64,000 nucleotides of DNA from Megalobrama amblycephala. Lineage: Eukaryota > Chordata > Actinopteri > Cypriniformes > Xenocyprididae. The stretch is from NCBI RefSeq assembly GCF_018812025.1, contig NC_063049.1, forward strand, positions 35,655,447-35,719,446, in the 5' to 3' direction. Shown in pieces: positions 49,401-62,800 of the stretch. Below the pieces are notes generated by a model. That model searched no databases and was not told the origin of the DNA. It worked only from the letters and a program-made list of their open reading frames with translations. The stretch's first letter is position 1. Each line of letters starts with the position of its first letter. The position numbers and the translations under genes are program-made.

Positions 49401-52400
49401 TATCAATTATACTAAAATAACACTGCCATGCACATCAAGTAGCCGACCACAATATCTCCAGTGAGAGGATGAATGTAGAAACAGCAAATGAAGACGCCAT
49501 CCTCTCTTGCCTTCTGAGTTGGACCTCAGTGGACACTCGCATACATGATGAAAGTCATTTAGGGAGCACGGTTTGCATTTTCAGCCTGGAATTCATAACG
49601 AGCATCAAACGCACATAAACCATGCAATAAGAAAGCAATGTTCCCATGGTGTGGGCACTTTGGATGTAAACCAAGTTCATATAGAGTCGCTGGATCAGCG
49701 CCAGCCATTTTATAGCTGCATCAGACCACTGCAACCAAAATATAACAAGCATGTTACTCCCTCCCCCAAACATCCATGTCAACAATCTCTGACCCCTTAG
49801 CTCAGCATGCCCATATGTGATGGACCCATGTTACGTGGATCCATGTAAATATGATTCTCAGAAACGCATGCTACAGTACAGTACGGAAAACAAGCTTGCT
49901 ATTTCACGTTTAAGACGGCAGTAACGCGCAACAGGATTCAGATGCCTTTTTCCATGTGGTGCATAAGTGCCACTAGCAATGCTGAGATACACTTTCCATT
50001 CATTTAATTATGCTGACTTAGCGTGCTGTGATTTAGACTATTTTGTGAGAGGGGATAACCTCTTTTTGTTTAAAGCGATAACTGTATTCCCGATGTACTT
50101 TGCTCTTTTAATATGAGGTTTGGAAGTTAAAAAGATTTTAGAATTAAAATTAAAAATTAGATTTTTGTGGCTTTAAATTGATGCGTCTTAGCTTTGAGGC
50201 AATCTACCTATAAGCTAGTGCGCTTTACAAAATTAACTTTTAACAGAGATACCCAAATTTATAGTCACACCAAAACGCACAAAAATCTTGATGACTCATC
50301 TTGCACAACAGGTTTTTGTCAATTAAAATCTCTCTCGAATTAGAATGTAGTTTAAAAGTTTGGGGTCAGTGAGATATTTTTTTCTTTTTTCGAAAGAAAA
50401 TACATTTATTTATTCTGCAAGAATGCATTAAATTTATCAAGAGAGACAGTAAAGACATTTATAATGTTACAAAAAGATTTTTTTTCGTTTGAACTTTCTA
50501 TTCATCAAAGAATCCTAAATAAAATATATCACAAAAATATTAAAGGGTTAGTTCACCCAAAAATGAAAATTCTGTCATTAATCACACACCCTCATGTCCT
50601 TCGTTCATCTTCGGAAAACAAATGAAGATCTTTTTGCTGAAATCTGAGCGATTTCTGTCCCTCCATTGACAGCTATGCAACTACCACTTTGACGCTTCAA
50701 AAAGTTCATAAAGAGATCGAAAAACTAATCCATATGAATTAAGCCATTTAGTCCAAATTTTCTGAAGAGTCATGATCGCTTTATATGATGAACAGATTTA
50801 ATTTAGGCTGTTATTCATATATAAACATTCATCAACACACACATCAGTTGTGGTAAACGGAAGCTCAAGCATGTTTGGTTGAAGTGTGCAAGAACCTATG
50901 AGGTTCATTCTCATGTGTTATGCACATGCGTGAAGCAGGTTCAGTTGAACTTCTGTTTATGTTCATTAACGATCAAAGTTTATATGTGAATAGAAGCCTA
51001 AATTGAACCCGTTCATCATATAAAGCTATCGAGTCTCTTCAGAAAATTTGGACTAAACCACTCAATTCATTTGGATTAGTTTTACAATCTCTTCATGAAC
51101 TTTTTGAAGCATCAAAGTGTCAGTTGCGTAGCTGTCTATGGAGAGACAGAAAGCTCTCAGATTTCATCAAAAATATCTTAATTTGTGTTCTAAAGATGAA
51201 CGAAAGTCTTACAGGTTTGGAATGACATGAGGGTGAGTAAATGATGACAAAATTTTCATTTTTGGGTGAACTAACCCCTTAAACAGCACAACTGTTTTTA
51301 ACTGATAATAATAAGAAATGTTTCTTGAACACCATATCAGCATATTCATGTGAAGGATCATGTGATACTAAAAATTGGAGTAATTCACCTTTTCCATCAC
51401 AGGAATAAATAACATTTTAAAATATATTCAAATGAAAAACAGGTATTTTAAAATGTAATACTTTTTCACAATATTACTGTTTTTACTGTATTTTTAATGC
51501 ACCCTTTTTAAGCATAAGAGACTTCTTTCAAAAACATTAAAAAACCTCACCAACCCCAAATAGAAGGGTATGCTGAGCCCTTTTTTGCTACCTGCATTTC
51601 ATTATCTGGCCTAAATCATTTGTTTAAAAAAAATCATTAACCCAATGCAGAGAAGCAGTTTAATTATTATTTTTTTAAATAGATGACTTAGGTCACAAAG
51701 TGACAAAAAAAGCAGCCAGAAAGAGTCTAGCATACATGGGAACTCCTTTAGTACAGATTAAAAACCATCCCAGGATGCACCTCATGGCTAGACTGTGCCG
51801 AGCTGGAATCCAGGCAAAGGGTAACATGATTATTTTTGGTTACTACATATTTGCCATACTTCCATTCGTGTTATTTCATAGTTTGATGACTATTTTTCTA
51901 AAACGTGGAAAAGAGTAATAATAAAGAATTAGTAGGTGTGTCCAAACATTTGACTGGTAGTCTAGCGTGATAAAATAAGATACATCCATATATCCAACCC
52001 AAGTTTTCCTGGAGCTCATAAAAAACAATAAATTAGGCAGATACGGACTTCATCTGGTATAGAATGAACTGGAATCTTCTGGCACCTGAGACTCCAAGGA
52101 ACTGAAAGAATGTGGCATTCTTTGGAAAAAAAACGGAATACCTCTTTTACAATGGAAAACAGGCATATTGACCATCAAACCAAGTAATCAAACACAGTTT
52201 TCTGGAAAATACAAAAAAGTTCATCAATTCTTCCTTCAGATAGAAACACGACCAGGCCAAGCAGATTTTCCAATCCATATTTTACGCTTAATAGTGGCAG
52301 GTCTATTTTTCTCTCGCTACACAGAGAGTGAATCACAACAACTGGAAACTGTGTCTTGGAGGGTGAAATCTGGAAACTTACTTCTTGCGGTCTTCCTCCC

Positions 52401-55400
52401 CGAGGCTTTCCCATCTCTCTTTCACAGCAGTTGTGACATCCTGAGGACTGGCTCTTGGGTTCTCCTGGAGGACCTGCGATCTGGTGTCTTGCTCAAACAG
52501 TGAAAAGGCAGACGAGGGCTGACGCACAGAGCGGTTGCTGATTAGCTCGTAGGCTGTCAGCTTGGCCATTTTCTCCACAATCACATTAGTGGGCCTCTTG
52601 GACGGGCTAGACCTCGTACTTGTGGGCTCAGTTCCTCCGAGGTCTTCGTTTGCCTTTGGGACATGGAGTTTCACGGGTTCTAGGCATTCTCCAGTGATTT
52701 GATTTGAGAAGGCCCTGCCTGCACTCCAGCTCTCAGCAGATACTTCGCTCTCTTGACCAGGGCCACTGTCACTCTTAGACGCCTTTGGGGAGTTACAGTT
52801 TAGATCAGCTGTAGAGTTCATTACAACATCGTCAGCAGGTAATGAGGAATTAATACTGTCAAAATCACTTGAGCTTCTGTTGATCACCCAATCCTCAGAA
52901 ATCGAAGAGGAGCTGGTGTTTGCAGTGTTGCTCAAGGATATCTCACCATCTTGTTTATCTGCATTTGTGGAAGAATTCTCAAGCAATTCTGGGTCATTCA
53001 AACTAATATCTGTCGTAGCTGTAGGTACAACTACGTTAGTGTGTTCAGGTACGTCCACAGAAGAACTAGCGTTGGGCTGATTTCCACCTGTTTTGAGATT
53101 ATCATCACCAGTGGAGTACCCGTATAAGGAGATTAACATAGTCTCCACCGCCAACAGGACTTCTTCCTGGTGAAAAGTGTTAATGAAAGTTCAATTAGCA
53201 TGATATAAACAGTGTTTTACTTTAAGCATAAATGTAGATAAGACAGTCTAAATTTTTGTACCTTATTCTGTAGCATCACTTCAGTTTTATCGGGTGTCAG
53301 GTTAACATCCACCGTCGAGGCGGGTATGGTGATGTTCATCATTAAAAGGGGATATCGGCGGTTTGCAGATTCATTATTCGATTGAGCACTGGTGTAGTAT
53401 TGCTTGATAAGCTGCAGGGTAAAATGTGCATTCACAAGAAGACTGTGAGGATACAAGCGTCGCCATAAGTTTACAACTTTACTTCTAACCCGTTTGTAAA
53501 TTTTACACTTTGTGTCGTTACTAAGAAATCATCTGATGGCAACATCAACTATAGATTTTCATCAGCTTGTTCTGCACTGACTGGATAGAAACATTTACAC
53601 AATTTTATTGATTTAAACATGCCATGGAGAAAACTGACAGAAAGCACTTTTGATTGCAACTGCATTTAACGCACAGTGCAAAATTATTGGATATTCTAAT
53701 GATAAAATGATGACAAAAATCATTTGAGAGTGAAAACATGCTATGATATTCTAGAACCTAAATATGACTCTTTCAGTCCCTCTTGTGATGTTTTACCTCA
53801 GTTATTGTACAGTATCACTCTAATGTTAATAAATGCATTTATGGTAAATTTACCACATTAATTCAAATGATTGATGTGGACAGTATAATGCAATTGAAGC
53901 ATCTGTTATTTTAAAGGGATAGTTTGCCAAAAATTCTGTCTAAATTGAGATTGACATCGAAATTTCACAGTTATGCAAGGACATTTCATTTTACAGGAAA
54001 AAATTCATATACAAATTTCAATAACGTAGGTATATTGGTTTATAATTACCTTAAGTATTTCTTTGTGATGCACAGGTCGGCTATTTACAAAGATGAATGT
54101 TTTATCAGGCGTATAGGAGCTGGTGGAATTCAATTCTGAGCCTGGTTTGGGAAGGAATCCATCGATGCTGATCTGTGCAAACAATAAGACTTCTGTGAAT
54201 ATCACTTTAAGCCATGAACACATAACAAAAGAGTCATATAACCACATTTATTTCCAGGTTTGAAATGTGTATTAAGAAGCTACTGAGTAATAATCTTCCT
54301 CCATGTTAAATCTAGTGTAGCTATTCTTTCATTTCCCTTTCAGCCACAAACCATACTCACTAATTGTCAAGGCACATTGAGGCTTCTATGAACTTTTTCC
54401 AAAACAAACAAAATGACACACTGCTGGCCTTCAGCCCACTTTGCAGTAACCAATTAAGACTTCATTGTGCTATCAGAACCCATTTGTCATCTCAAAACTA
54501 TGGAGTAGCCAAGTTACTAAAATGTGCAATGTTTCTGTTGGCTCAAGGCAGCACCGGCGAAGTGGCGGGATGAGAAACGGCTCCAAATTAATCGGTGATC
54601 TAGGGCTAGATTGTGATGCTTGAGCTCACCATTTGGAATTAACAAGCACAGCACTTGGCTGGCAAGAGGACATTTTAATTGGAGTCTCTGACAAACTTGA
54701 TAATCAGGGGTATTGTGACTTTCACAATCAACACTTATGTTCTGTATACTTTGCCACATTTGTCAATTACTATGGCGTAGGTGGCCCAGTCCTTTCAGTT
54801 TTGTTCACTGAATGGAGGTTATTATTCTGGACTCTTCCACTGCAGAAGGATCTCGGCCACAGTACAAAAACAGTCAACTGCAAACTTGCATCATGTTCCA
54901 CTCTTACTCAGAAAACCTGTAACCATTCCAGCACTTTGAGAAATCTGATAGAAAGCACTTTTGATTGCAATTGTATATAACGCATAATGTAAAAATATTG
55001 GATTGGATATTCAAATGATAAAAAAAGAAAAAACTCATTGGAGAGTGAAAACATGCCATCTCCAAGTCTCTACGAAATTCTGGAACCTAAATATGACTCA
55101 AGTCCCTCTTTCAATGAAAGTCTATAGGATTGAAGTGGACGGCCTTATGAGGTCTCGCCTCATCTTCCATTTTGAGATCACATGACCAGCCAAATATTAA
55201 TTGTTTTAAGCGTCGCTAAGTCTCCAGCAAGACTTGGATCAAACCGCTCGATTAATATGGATTCATTTTATGATGCCTTTATGACCATCCTAGGTGTATA
55301 TGACTATCTTCTTTCAGAAAAACACAATCAGAGATTTACTTAAAGGTGCCCTAGAATTAAAAATTGAATTTATATTGGCATAGTTGAATAACAAGAGTTC

Positions 55401-58400
55401 AGTACATGGAAATGACATACAGTGAGTCTCAAACTCCATTGTTTCCTCCTTCTTATATAAATCTCATTTGTTTAAAAGACCTCCGAAGAACAGGCGAATC
55501 TCAACATAACACAGACTGTTACGTAACAGTCGGGGTGTACGCCCCCAATATTTGCATATGCCAGCTCATGTTCAAGGCTTTAGACAAGGGCAGGACGTCT
55601 GGATCTGTGCACAGCTGAATCAACAGATTAGGTAAGCAAGCAAGGACAACAGCGAAAAATGGCAGATGGAGCGATAATAACTGACATGATCCATGATAAC
55701 ATGATATTTTTAGTGATATTTGTAAACTGTCTTTCTAAATGTTTCGTTAGCATGTTGCTAATGTACTGTTAAATGTGGTTAAAGTTACCATCGTTTCTTA
55801 CTGTATTCACGGAGACAAGAGCCGTCGTTATTTTCATTATTAAACACTTGCAGTCTGTATAATGCACAAACACAACTTCATTCTTTATAAATCTCTCCAA
55901 CTGTGTAGCATTAGCCGTTAGCCACGGATCACAGCCTCAAATTCATTCAGAATCAAATGTAAACATCCAAATAAATACTATACTCACATAATCCGACGCA
56001 TGCATGCAGTATGCATGACGAACACTTTGTAAAGATCCATTTTGAGGGTTATATTAGCTGTGTAAACTTTGTTTATGCACTGTTTAAGGTAAGCACGAGC
56101 TCCGTGGGCGGGGAGCGCGAGCATTTAAAGGGGCCGCAACCTGAATCGGCGCATTTCTAATTATGCCCCAAAATAGGCAGTTAAAAAAATGAATTAAAAA
56201 AATCTATGGGGTATTTTGAGCTGAAACTTCACAGACACATTCAGGGGACACCTTAGACTTATATTACATCTTGTAAAAAACGTTCGATGGCACCTTTAAA
56301 AATATCCTCAGTCCTCCAAGGTTTATAATGGTTGTGAATGGGAGGCTGCGTTTTAAAGTCAAAAATAATGCATCCGTCCACAAAAAAGTAATCCATACGA
56401 CTCCAGTGGGTTAATAAAGGCCTTCTGAAGCGAAGCGATGCGTTTTTGTAAGAAAAATATCCATATTTAAAACTTTATAAATTCAAATAACTAGCTTCCG
56501 GCAAACGACCGTGCGCAGAAAGTTAATTTGCGGCGGAAGAGTATCCTTTGACCTGATGCACAACATAATGATGAATGCCGAGGCACAGAGGATAGAGCAA
56601 AACAAATCGATAATTAAACTAAACCGATAATTTTTAAAGAGAAATTTCGGAGGATTTCAATATAAGAGAAGAGGAGCTTAAATTTGTTGCACAGCCCTGT
56701 TTCTTTGAACCACGAGAGGCGTCTAAGCTTACAATACTCCTACATCCTGCGTCATACATCGCGTCAGAGGATTACTCATTTGGCGCAAATCCACTTGCGC
56801 GTTCTGCGTATGGTCATCCACCAAAGCTAGTTATTTGAATTTATAAAATTTTAAATATGGATATTTTTCTTACAAAAACGCATTGCTTCGCTTTGCTTCA
56901 GAAGGCCTTAATTAACCCACTGGAGTCATATGTATTACTTTTTTAATGGATGGATGCATTATTTTTGGCTTCAAAATGAGGCCCACCATTCACAACCTTT
57001 ATAAACCTTATATCTAAGATATATATCTAAAAATATATCTAAGATTATGTTCGCCTGAAAGAAGATAGTCATATTCACCTAGGATGGCTTGAGGGCAAGT
57101 AAATCATGGGATCATTTTCATTTTTGGGTGAACTATCCCTTTAATAAAATGGTGATATGGGTTTGGAACAACATGGAGTGAGTAAATGATGATTTTTTGG
57201 GGGGGTGAACTACCCATTTATCTTCGAAGTTTGAGGTCGGTAAGATTTTTCAAGTTTTTGAAAGATTTTCTTTTATGCTCACCAAGGCTGCATTTATCTG
57301 ATTAAAATACAATAAAAACAGTAATATTATAAAATTTGAAATAACTGTTTTTTTCTTTAGTTTAAAGGGATAGTTCACCCAAAAATGAAAATTTGATGTT
57401 TGTTTGTTTCTTCAGTTGAACACAAAAGATGATTTTTAACTGCAACCGCTGCCGTCTGTCAGTCAAATAATGGGAGTGAATGGGAACTCGAACAATAAGA
57501 GTCGAAAAAACTTGCATAGACAAATCCAAATTAAACCCTGCGGCTCGTGACGACACACTGATGTCCTAAGACACGAACCGATCGGTTTGTGCGAGAAACC
57601 GAAAAACAGTAATTTTGAGTCAGACCGCTTAGTGAGGTCTAAATAAATTAAAAAATACAGATCGCACATATAAGCTTAATAAAACACAAAAATTGTTACC
57701 ATTCTCACAATTCTTGAACAAGTTTTGAGATTATCCAAGATTATGACAAGTAAAATGTCAAATGCATGACATTGTTTGCTACTGATGGTTATGAAAAATT
57801 GAATGCACCACTACAATCTACAAATGGCTTGACGTGTCAAAGTTGCGAGGGGTGGGGTGAATGGTTAGCAATGGTCTTGGCATGGGGCTCGATCTGATGA
57901 TGAGTGTGCAGGCAATGACTGATTACTCCAACAGATCCTCCTCTCAAGGCCATAAATTAACTCCTGGTAAAACCCACCAATTCCTAGAATGCTAGGACGA
58001 CTTACAGATAACAAACACTGAGCAAAGATGCATTCTCATCTGGCACATGGCTTTACAGAACATTGGCAAGACTCAGCGAAAACCATCCTTGAGAGTAGCT
58101 GTATACGCAATGTGTTCTGCTATACGTTCAGCAGGAGAGGATTGAGCTGCCAAAATCATCCCGAGCCAAATACTGAAGTGTGCCTACAGAGAATTATTCC
58201 TACACGAACGCGAAACGCAAGCAGGGACTCTATACAAACCGCAGCGCTCTACTAAATGCGTATTCTGTAAGAGGACACTTAGCATGAATAAATCACACGT
58301 AAATGAGCCAGCAAATTTAGACAATGCTAGCGTTGTGAATTCTTCTTCAGCCACACATATCAATGTAGGACACCATGTGTGCACCAACAATAGCATCCTT

Positions 58401-59735
58401 TCCAGCAGGGCAGCGATGAGATCAGGCCAAATGCCTGAATTAGAATCACCATGTCATGCATGTACTGTATGACCTATACAGTTCTGCGTAACAGGGAGAT
58501 AATTATAGAACGAGAGGCAGATTCAGCGATAGGAGAGCCTTTAGCTGAAAGAAGGGGAGATAAGAGAGTGTCATTGCTGACGAAGATAGAAAAGGTCAAA
58601 TGGTTCATTTGAAGATAGGAGAAAATTGACCAGAGGAAAGGTACATGGGTCATTCCATAATGCAGTGTCTGTAACTTATAACTGATAAATGAATATGTTT
58701 GTATTGTAATATAAGTGTGTATTTCTATAAAATAGAAATAAGAAATAAGCCCATGTCAAGATCAGGCACATCAACATTATACTTGAATACTTACAAACAT
58801 CAAATGAACAGGAATCCTAGCTGGATGAAAATAAAGAGCTAAAGTTCAATAAGGGATTGAGGGTTAGCTTCATGAGGGTGTCAACCTCAAGTTAATTTTT
58901 ATTTTTATTATCACTTGATAATATAATAACAAATGTTAATATGATCATCATACTGATTTTTGCAATTTTATCCAACAGGATGGGATGTTTTATGGCCCGT
59001 TCACACCAAGAACGATAACTATAAAGATAACTATATTAGCATTTGTCCTCACCAATGCACAATATTGTTCTGGTTGTTCTAAGCGCACACTGCAGGTTTG
59101 TCATCTGCCACTTTAAATGCTTGAGCTCTTTAAAGCAGGAAGGATTCTGATTGGCTGTCAATGTTTTTTTGGTTCATCAGCTGGAAAAAATAAACTTTCT
59201 GTAAGTTATTCCAACGATATCGTAACTAATACACAAAACATCACAGATTTCATCAAACCCATTGCACTTACTGATGTTTGTGTGAGGTAAATTTCCCACA
59301 AAAAATACTGCACTTCTTTGAGGAAAATGTCAAGGAACAGGCTTTTGTTAGTTGCAATAGTTTTGGGATGTAATAAAATACTAACAAGATGAAAAATGAA
59401 ATTGTGGACAAAAAACACTTACCAAAAACTGATTACTAATATTATTAAAATATTATTCAGAAGAAAACATGTTTTGTTTGAAATAATTTTTATTTAAAAA
59501 AAGCGAAGTAAACATAAAATACCTGGAAATTATTTTAATAAAACAAATGTTAGAGGCGAATAGCACACAAGGACATGTCAAAAATGACAACATCCACTCC
59601 AATCTAAGTAGTGAAATTATTATTGTAAAAGAAGAAAACTAAATAATATGATTTCTATGTTTAAAATAAATATTCTATTCAATATATGGATGATGGGAAT
59701 TTGATTACCAATAATGTAATATAGATTAAAAAAAA

Positions 59736-59831
<96 letters not shown>

Positions 59832-62800
59832 CATTTTCTGGTTAGAAGTGTATGGCTCCTAGGAACATGGCTAAAACGTCAATAAATCTAATTAGATAAA
59901 TTTAAATTATAACAAATTCACACCATATATTCTGATTTTGCAATAAAAGAAAACGGTAACACTATACAATAAGGTTCATTCTTTAACATTAGTTTAATGC
60001 ATTACCTAACATGAACAATCATGAGCAATACATTTGTTACTGTATTTGTTAATCATTGTTAATGTTAGTTAAGAAAAATACAGCAGTTCATAGTTTGTCC
60101 ATGTTAGTTCACAGTGCATTAACTAACGTTAACAAATACAACTCTTGATTTTAATAATGTATTAGTAAATGTTGAAATTAACATTAACTAAGATTAATAA
60201 ATGCTGTAGAGCAGTTTATTATTAGTTCATGTTAACTAATGTAGTTAACTGATGTTAGCTAATAAACCTTATTGTAAAGTGTTGCCAAGAAAACTAATAT
60301 GATTTCCAATTTTTTATTATAATCCAATCCAATTAATGATGGGAATGTATTTGCAAATACACTGCATAATAGGAGCGACCCAGAAATGTTCAAGATTAGT
60401 CAAGCAGGATTAGTGTTGAGAAGCACTGCAGGCAGTGAGCAGGTTACACCTGCAGCAAACACATGCAGCACAGACCCTCCACTGCTGCAGCAAACATTAC
60501 ATCTTCCTATGTATCTTTGGAAGTCACAGAAATGTCACTAAAAGGGACTAAATCAAGCTCACAGTTTTCACAATGCATAATACACATCTTTTTGCTTGAA
60601 CAAACGCTTACTCCTTGCATTTGTAGCAGTGTATTAAATCCATGCCAGAGCAGTGAGATTGTGGCCTCTGGCCAACACAGGCAGGTTACGTCCCTCTGAG
60701 GCCCTTTCACCACGTACATTGCAGTCCCTGAAGGCTCCTTTAATTCACTGCTGCATTTGTCGCAAAGTTTGCCGCATTCGGTCCATAGGTCCACTGCTGA
60801 CACCGTAACGTGATCCGTCACTGACCGCTGCGAGGTAAACGGCGCATGACAGCATATGGTCTTGAAAAGACACATGGCCTTTCAGGATGTTTAAGCCTTT
60901 ATGACACAATTTTAGCTCTCAAAATTTATAGTGGCCCCCAAAAGTACTTAAAGTCACACTTAAAATGTATGAAAATCCTTGCATTAGAGAACACAATATC
61001 AAACCAAAGAGCTATTTGTTTTAATGAAATAATAGCATAAATACACTTTTCAAGCAAAAACAAAAAGACTGTTATGTGAAAAATTAGATTTCTTTCTCAA
61101 CGTGAAGATAACACTTTAAAATAAGGGTCTGTTTGTTAACATTAGTTAACTACATTAGTTAACATGAACTAACAATGGAAATGACATTTATTTATCTTAG
61201 TTAATGGTAATTTCAACATTTACTATTACAATATTAAAATAAAAGTATGTTTTTTAATAGACCTGAGCTAACATGAACTAACAAAGAACAGCTGTATTTG
61301 TATTAACTAACGTTAAAGATTAATAAATACTGTAACAAATGGATTTCTCATTGTTAGTTAATGTTAGTGAATGTTTTAACTAATGTTACCTAATGGAACC
61401 TTACTGTAAAGTATTACCATAAACAGTATTTGTACACTTAAGTCACCCTTACAAATTATAAAAGGAGTTGCATTAGATAACAAAATATCAAACCAAGTGG
61501 CATTTATTTTAAAGAAATAACAGCATAAATACACTTCTCCATCAAAAACAAAAGGTTTGTTAGGTGTTAAATTAGCTTATAAAAGAGCCTTTGGTCCCAC
61601 TTTATATTAAGTGGCCTTAACTACTATGTACTTACATCAAAAAATAAGTACAATGTACTTATTGGGTTCATATTGAATTGCAAATCACTTTTGCTGCTAA
61701 TGAGGTGGGATACGGGTAAGGTTAGGGAAAGCTTTGGTGGTATGGGTAGGTTTAAGGGCAGTTGGGTCAACAGTGTAATTATAAATGTAATTACAGAAAT
61801 TAATTACAGATGTAATTACATGCAGGTGTTTTTAAACTATAAATACAATGTAAAAACATGTATGTACACAATAAGTGCATTGTATCAAATGATTAATTTA
61901 AATGTAAGTACATAGCAGTTAAGGCCACTTAATATAAAGTGGGACCGAGACTTGATCTGGATGGAACATGTTTCACAGTTTATGTAATGAACTGCTAGGA
62001 CACCTGTGTGAGCTTGAGGAGAATTGACTTCAGATATTTCGATCTGATATTTTGACATCGATGCAATGACATTCAAACATTTTTATGTGTGATGTGTGCA
62101 AAAGTGTCCTGACACTCTTTGGGGCCACAGTATTTATATGTATACAGACCAAATATTCACTAGAAATTTGAATCCTACCTTGTAAATTAAAAGGCTTTAT
62201 GGAAGGTATAACCTGGGTAAGAATGCTGAGTCATTCATGCAAAAAGTCATCGCTGTGGAATGCACAACCAGGAAAAAGAGAAACAGCTCTCCAGGGAGAG
62301 GAAAGCCGTTCGGAATTAAGTTGTTACACGAGTCTTTGAGTTTAGCAACCTGACAGAAGTGCAGGGACATTTAAAGTAGGTTCGAGCTCAGACACATTAA
62401 CTTTGCACATGCAATTTAAAGGTTTAGTTCACCAAAAAATAAAAATTATCCCATGATTTACTCACCCTCAAGCCATCCCAGGTGTATATGACTGATTTCT
62501 TTCTTTATATTTAAAAAATATCCTGGCTCCTCCAGGCTTTATAATGGTTGTGAAGAGGGGGCCAGATTTTGAAGCCAAAAAAAAAATGCATTCATCCATC
62601 ATAAAAGTAATCCAGACGGCTCCAGGGGGTTAATGAAGGCCTTCTGAAACGAAGCGACGGGTTTTTGTAAGAAAAATATCCATATTTAAAACTTTATAAA
62701 GTAAAATAACTAGCTTCCGCCAGGCGGGAGAGTAACCCTTGACCCGACGCATGATGCAATGACGAACGCAGAAGCGCACAGGATAGAGCAAAACAAAAAA

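Noticed and set aside
51700..51918. 72-residue ORF with hydrophobic tail in a pms1 intron
   Set aside because: Not recognised, and it is next to a Tc1-like terminal fragment, so probably repeat-derived.
60507..60875. 122-residue Cys-rich minus-strand ORF in a pms1 intron
   Set aside because: Cysteines are not spaced as in a zinc finger or other known module, and no family similarity is evident.
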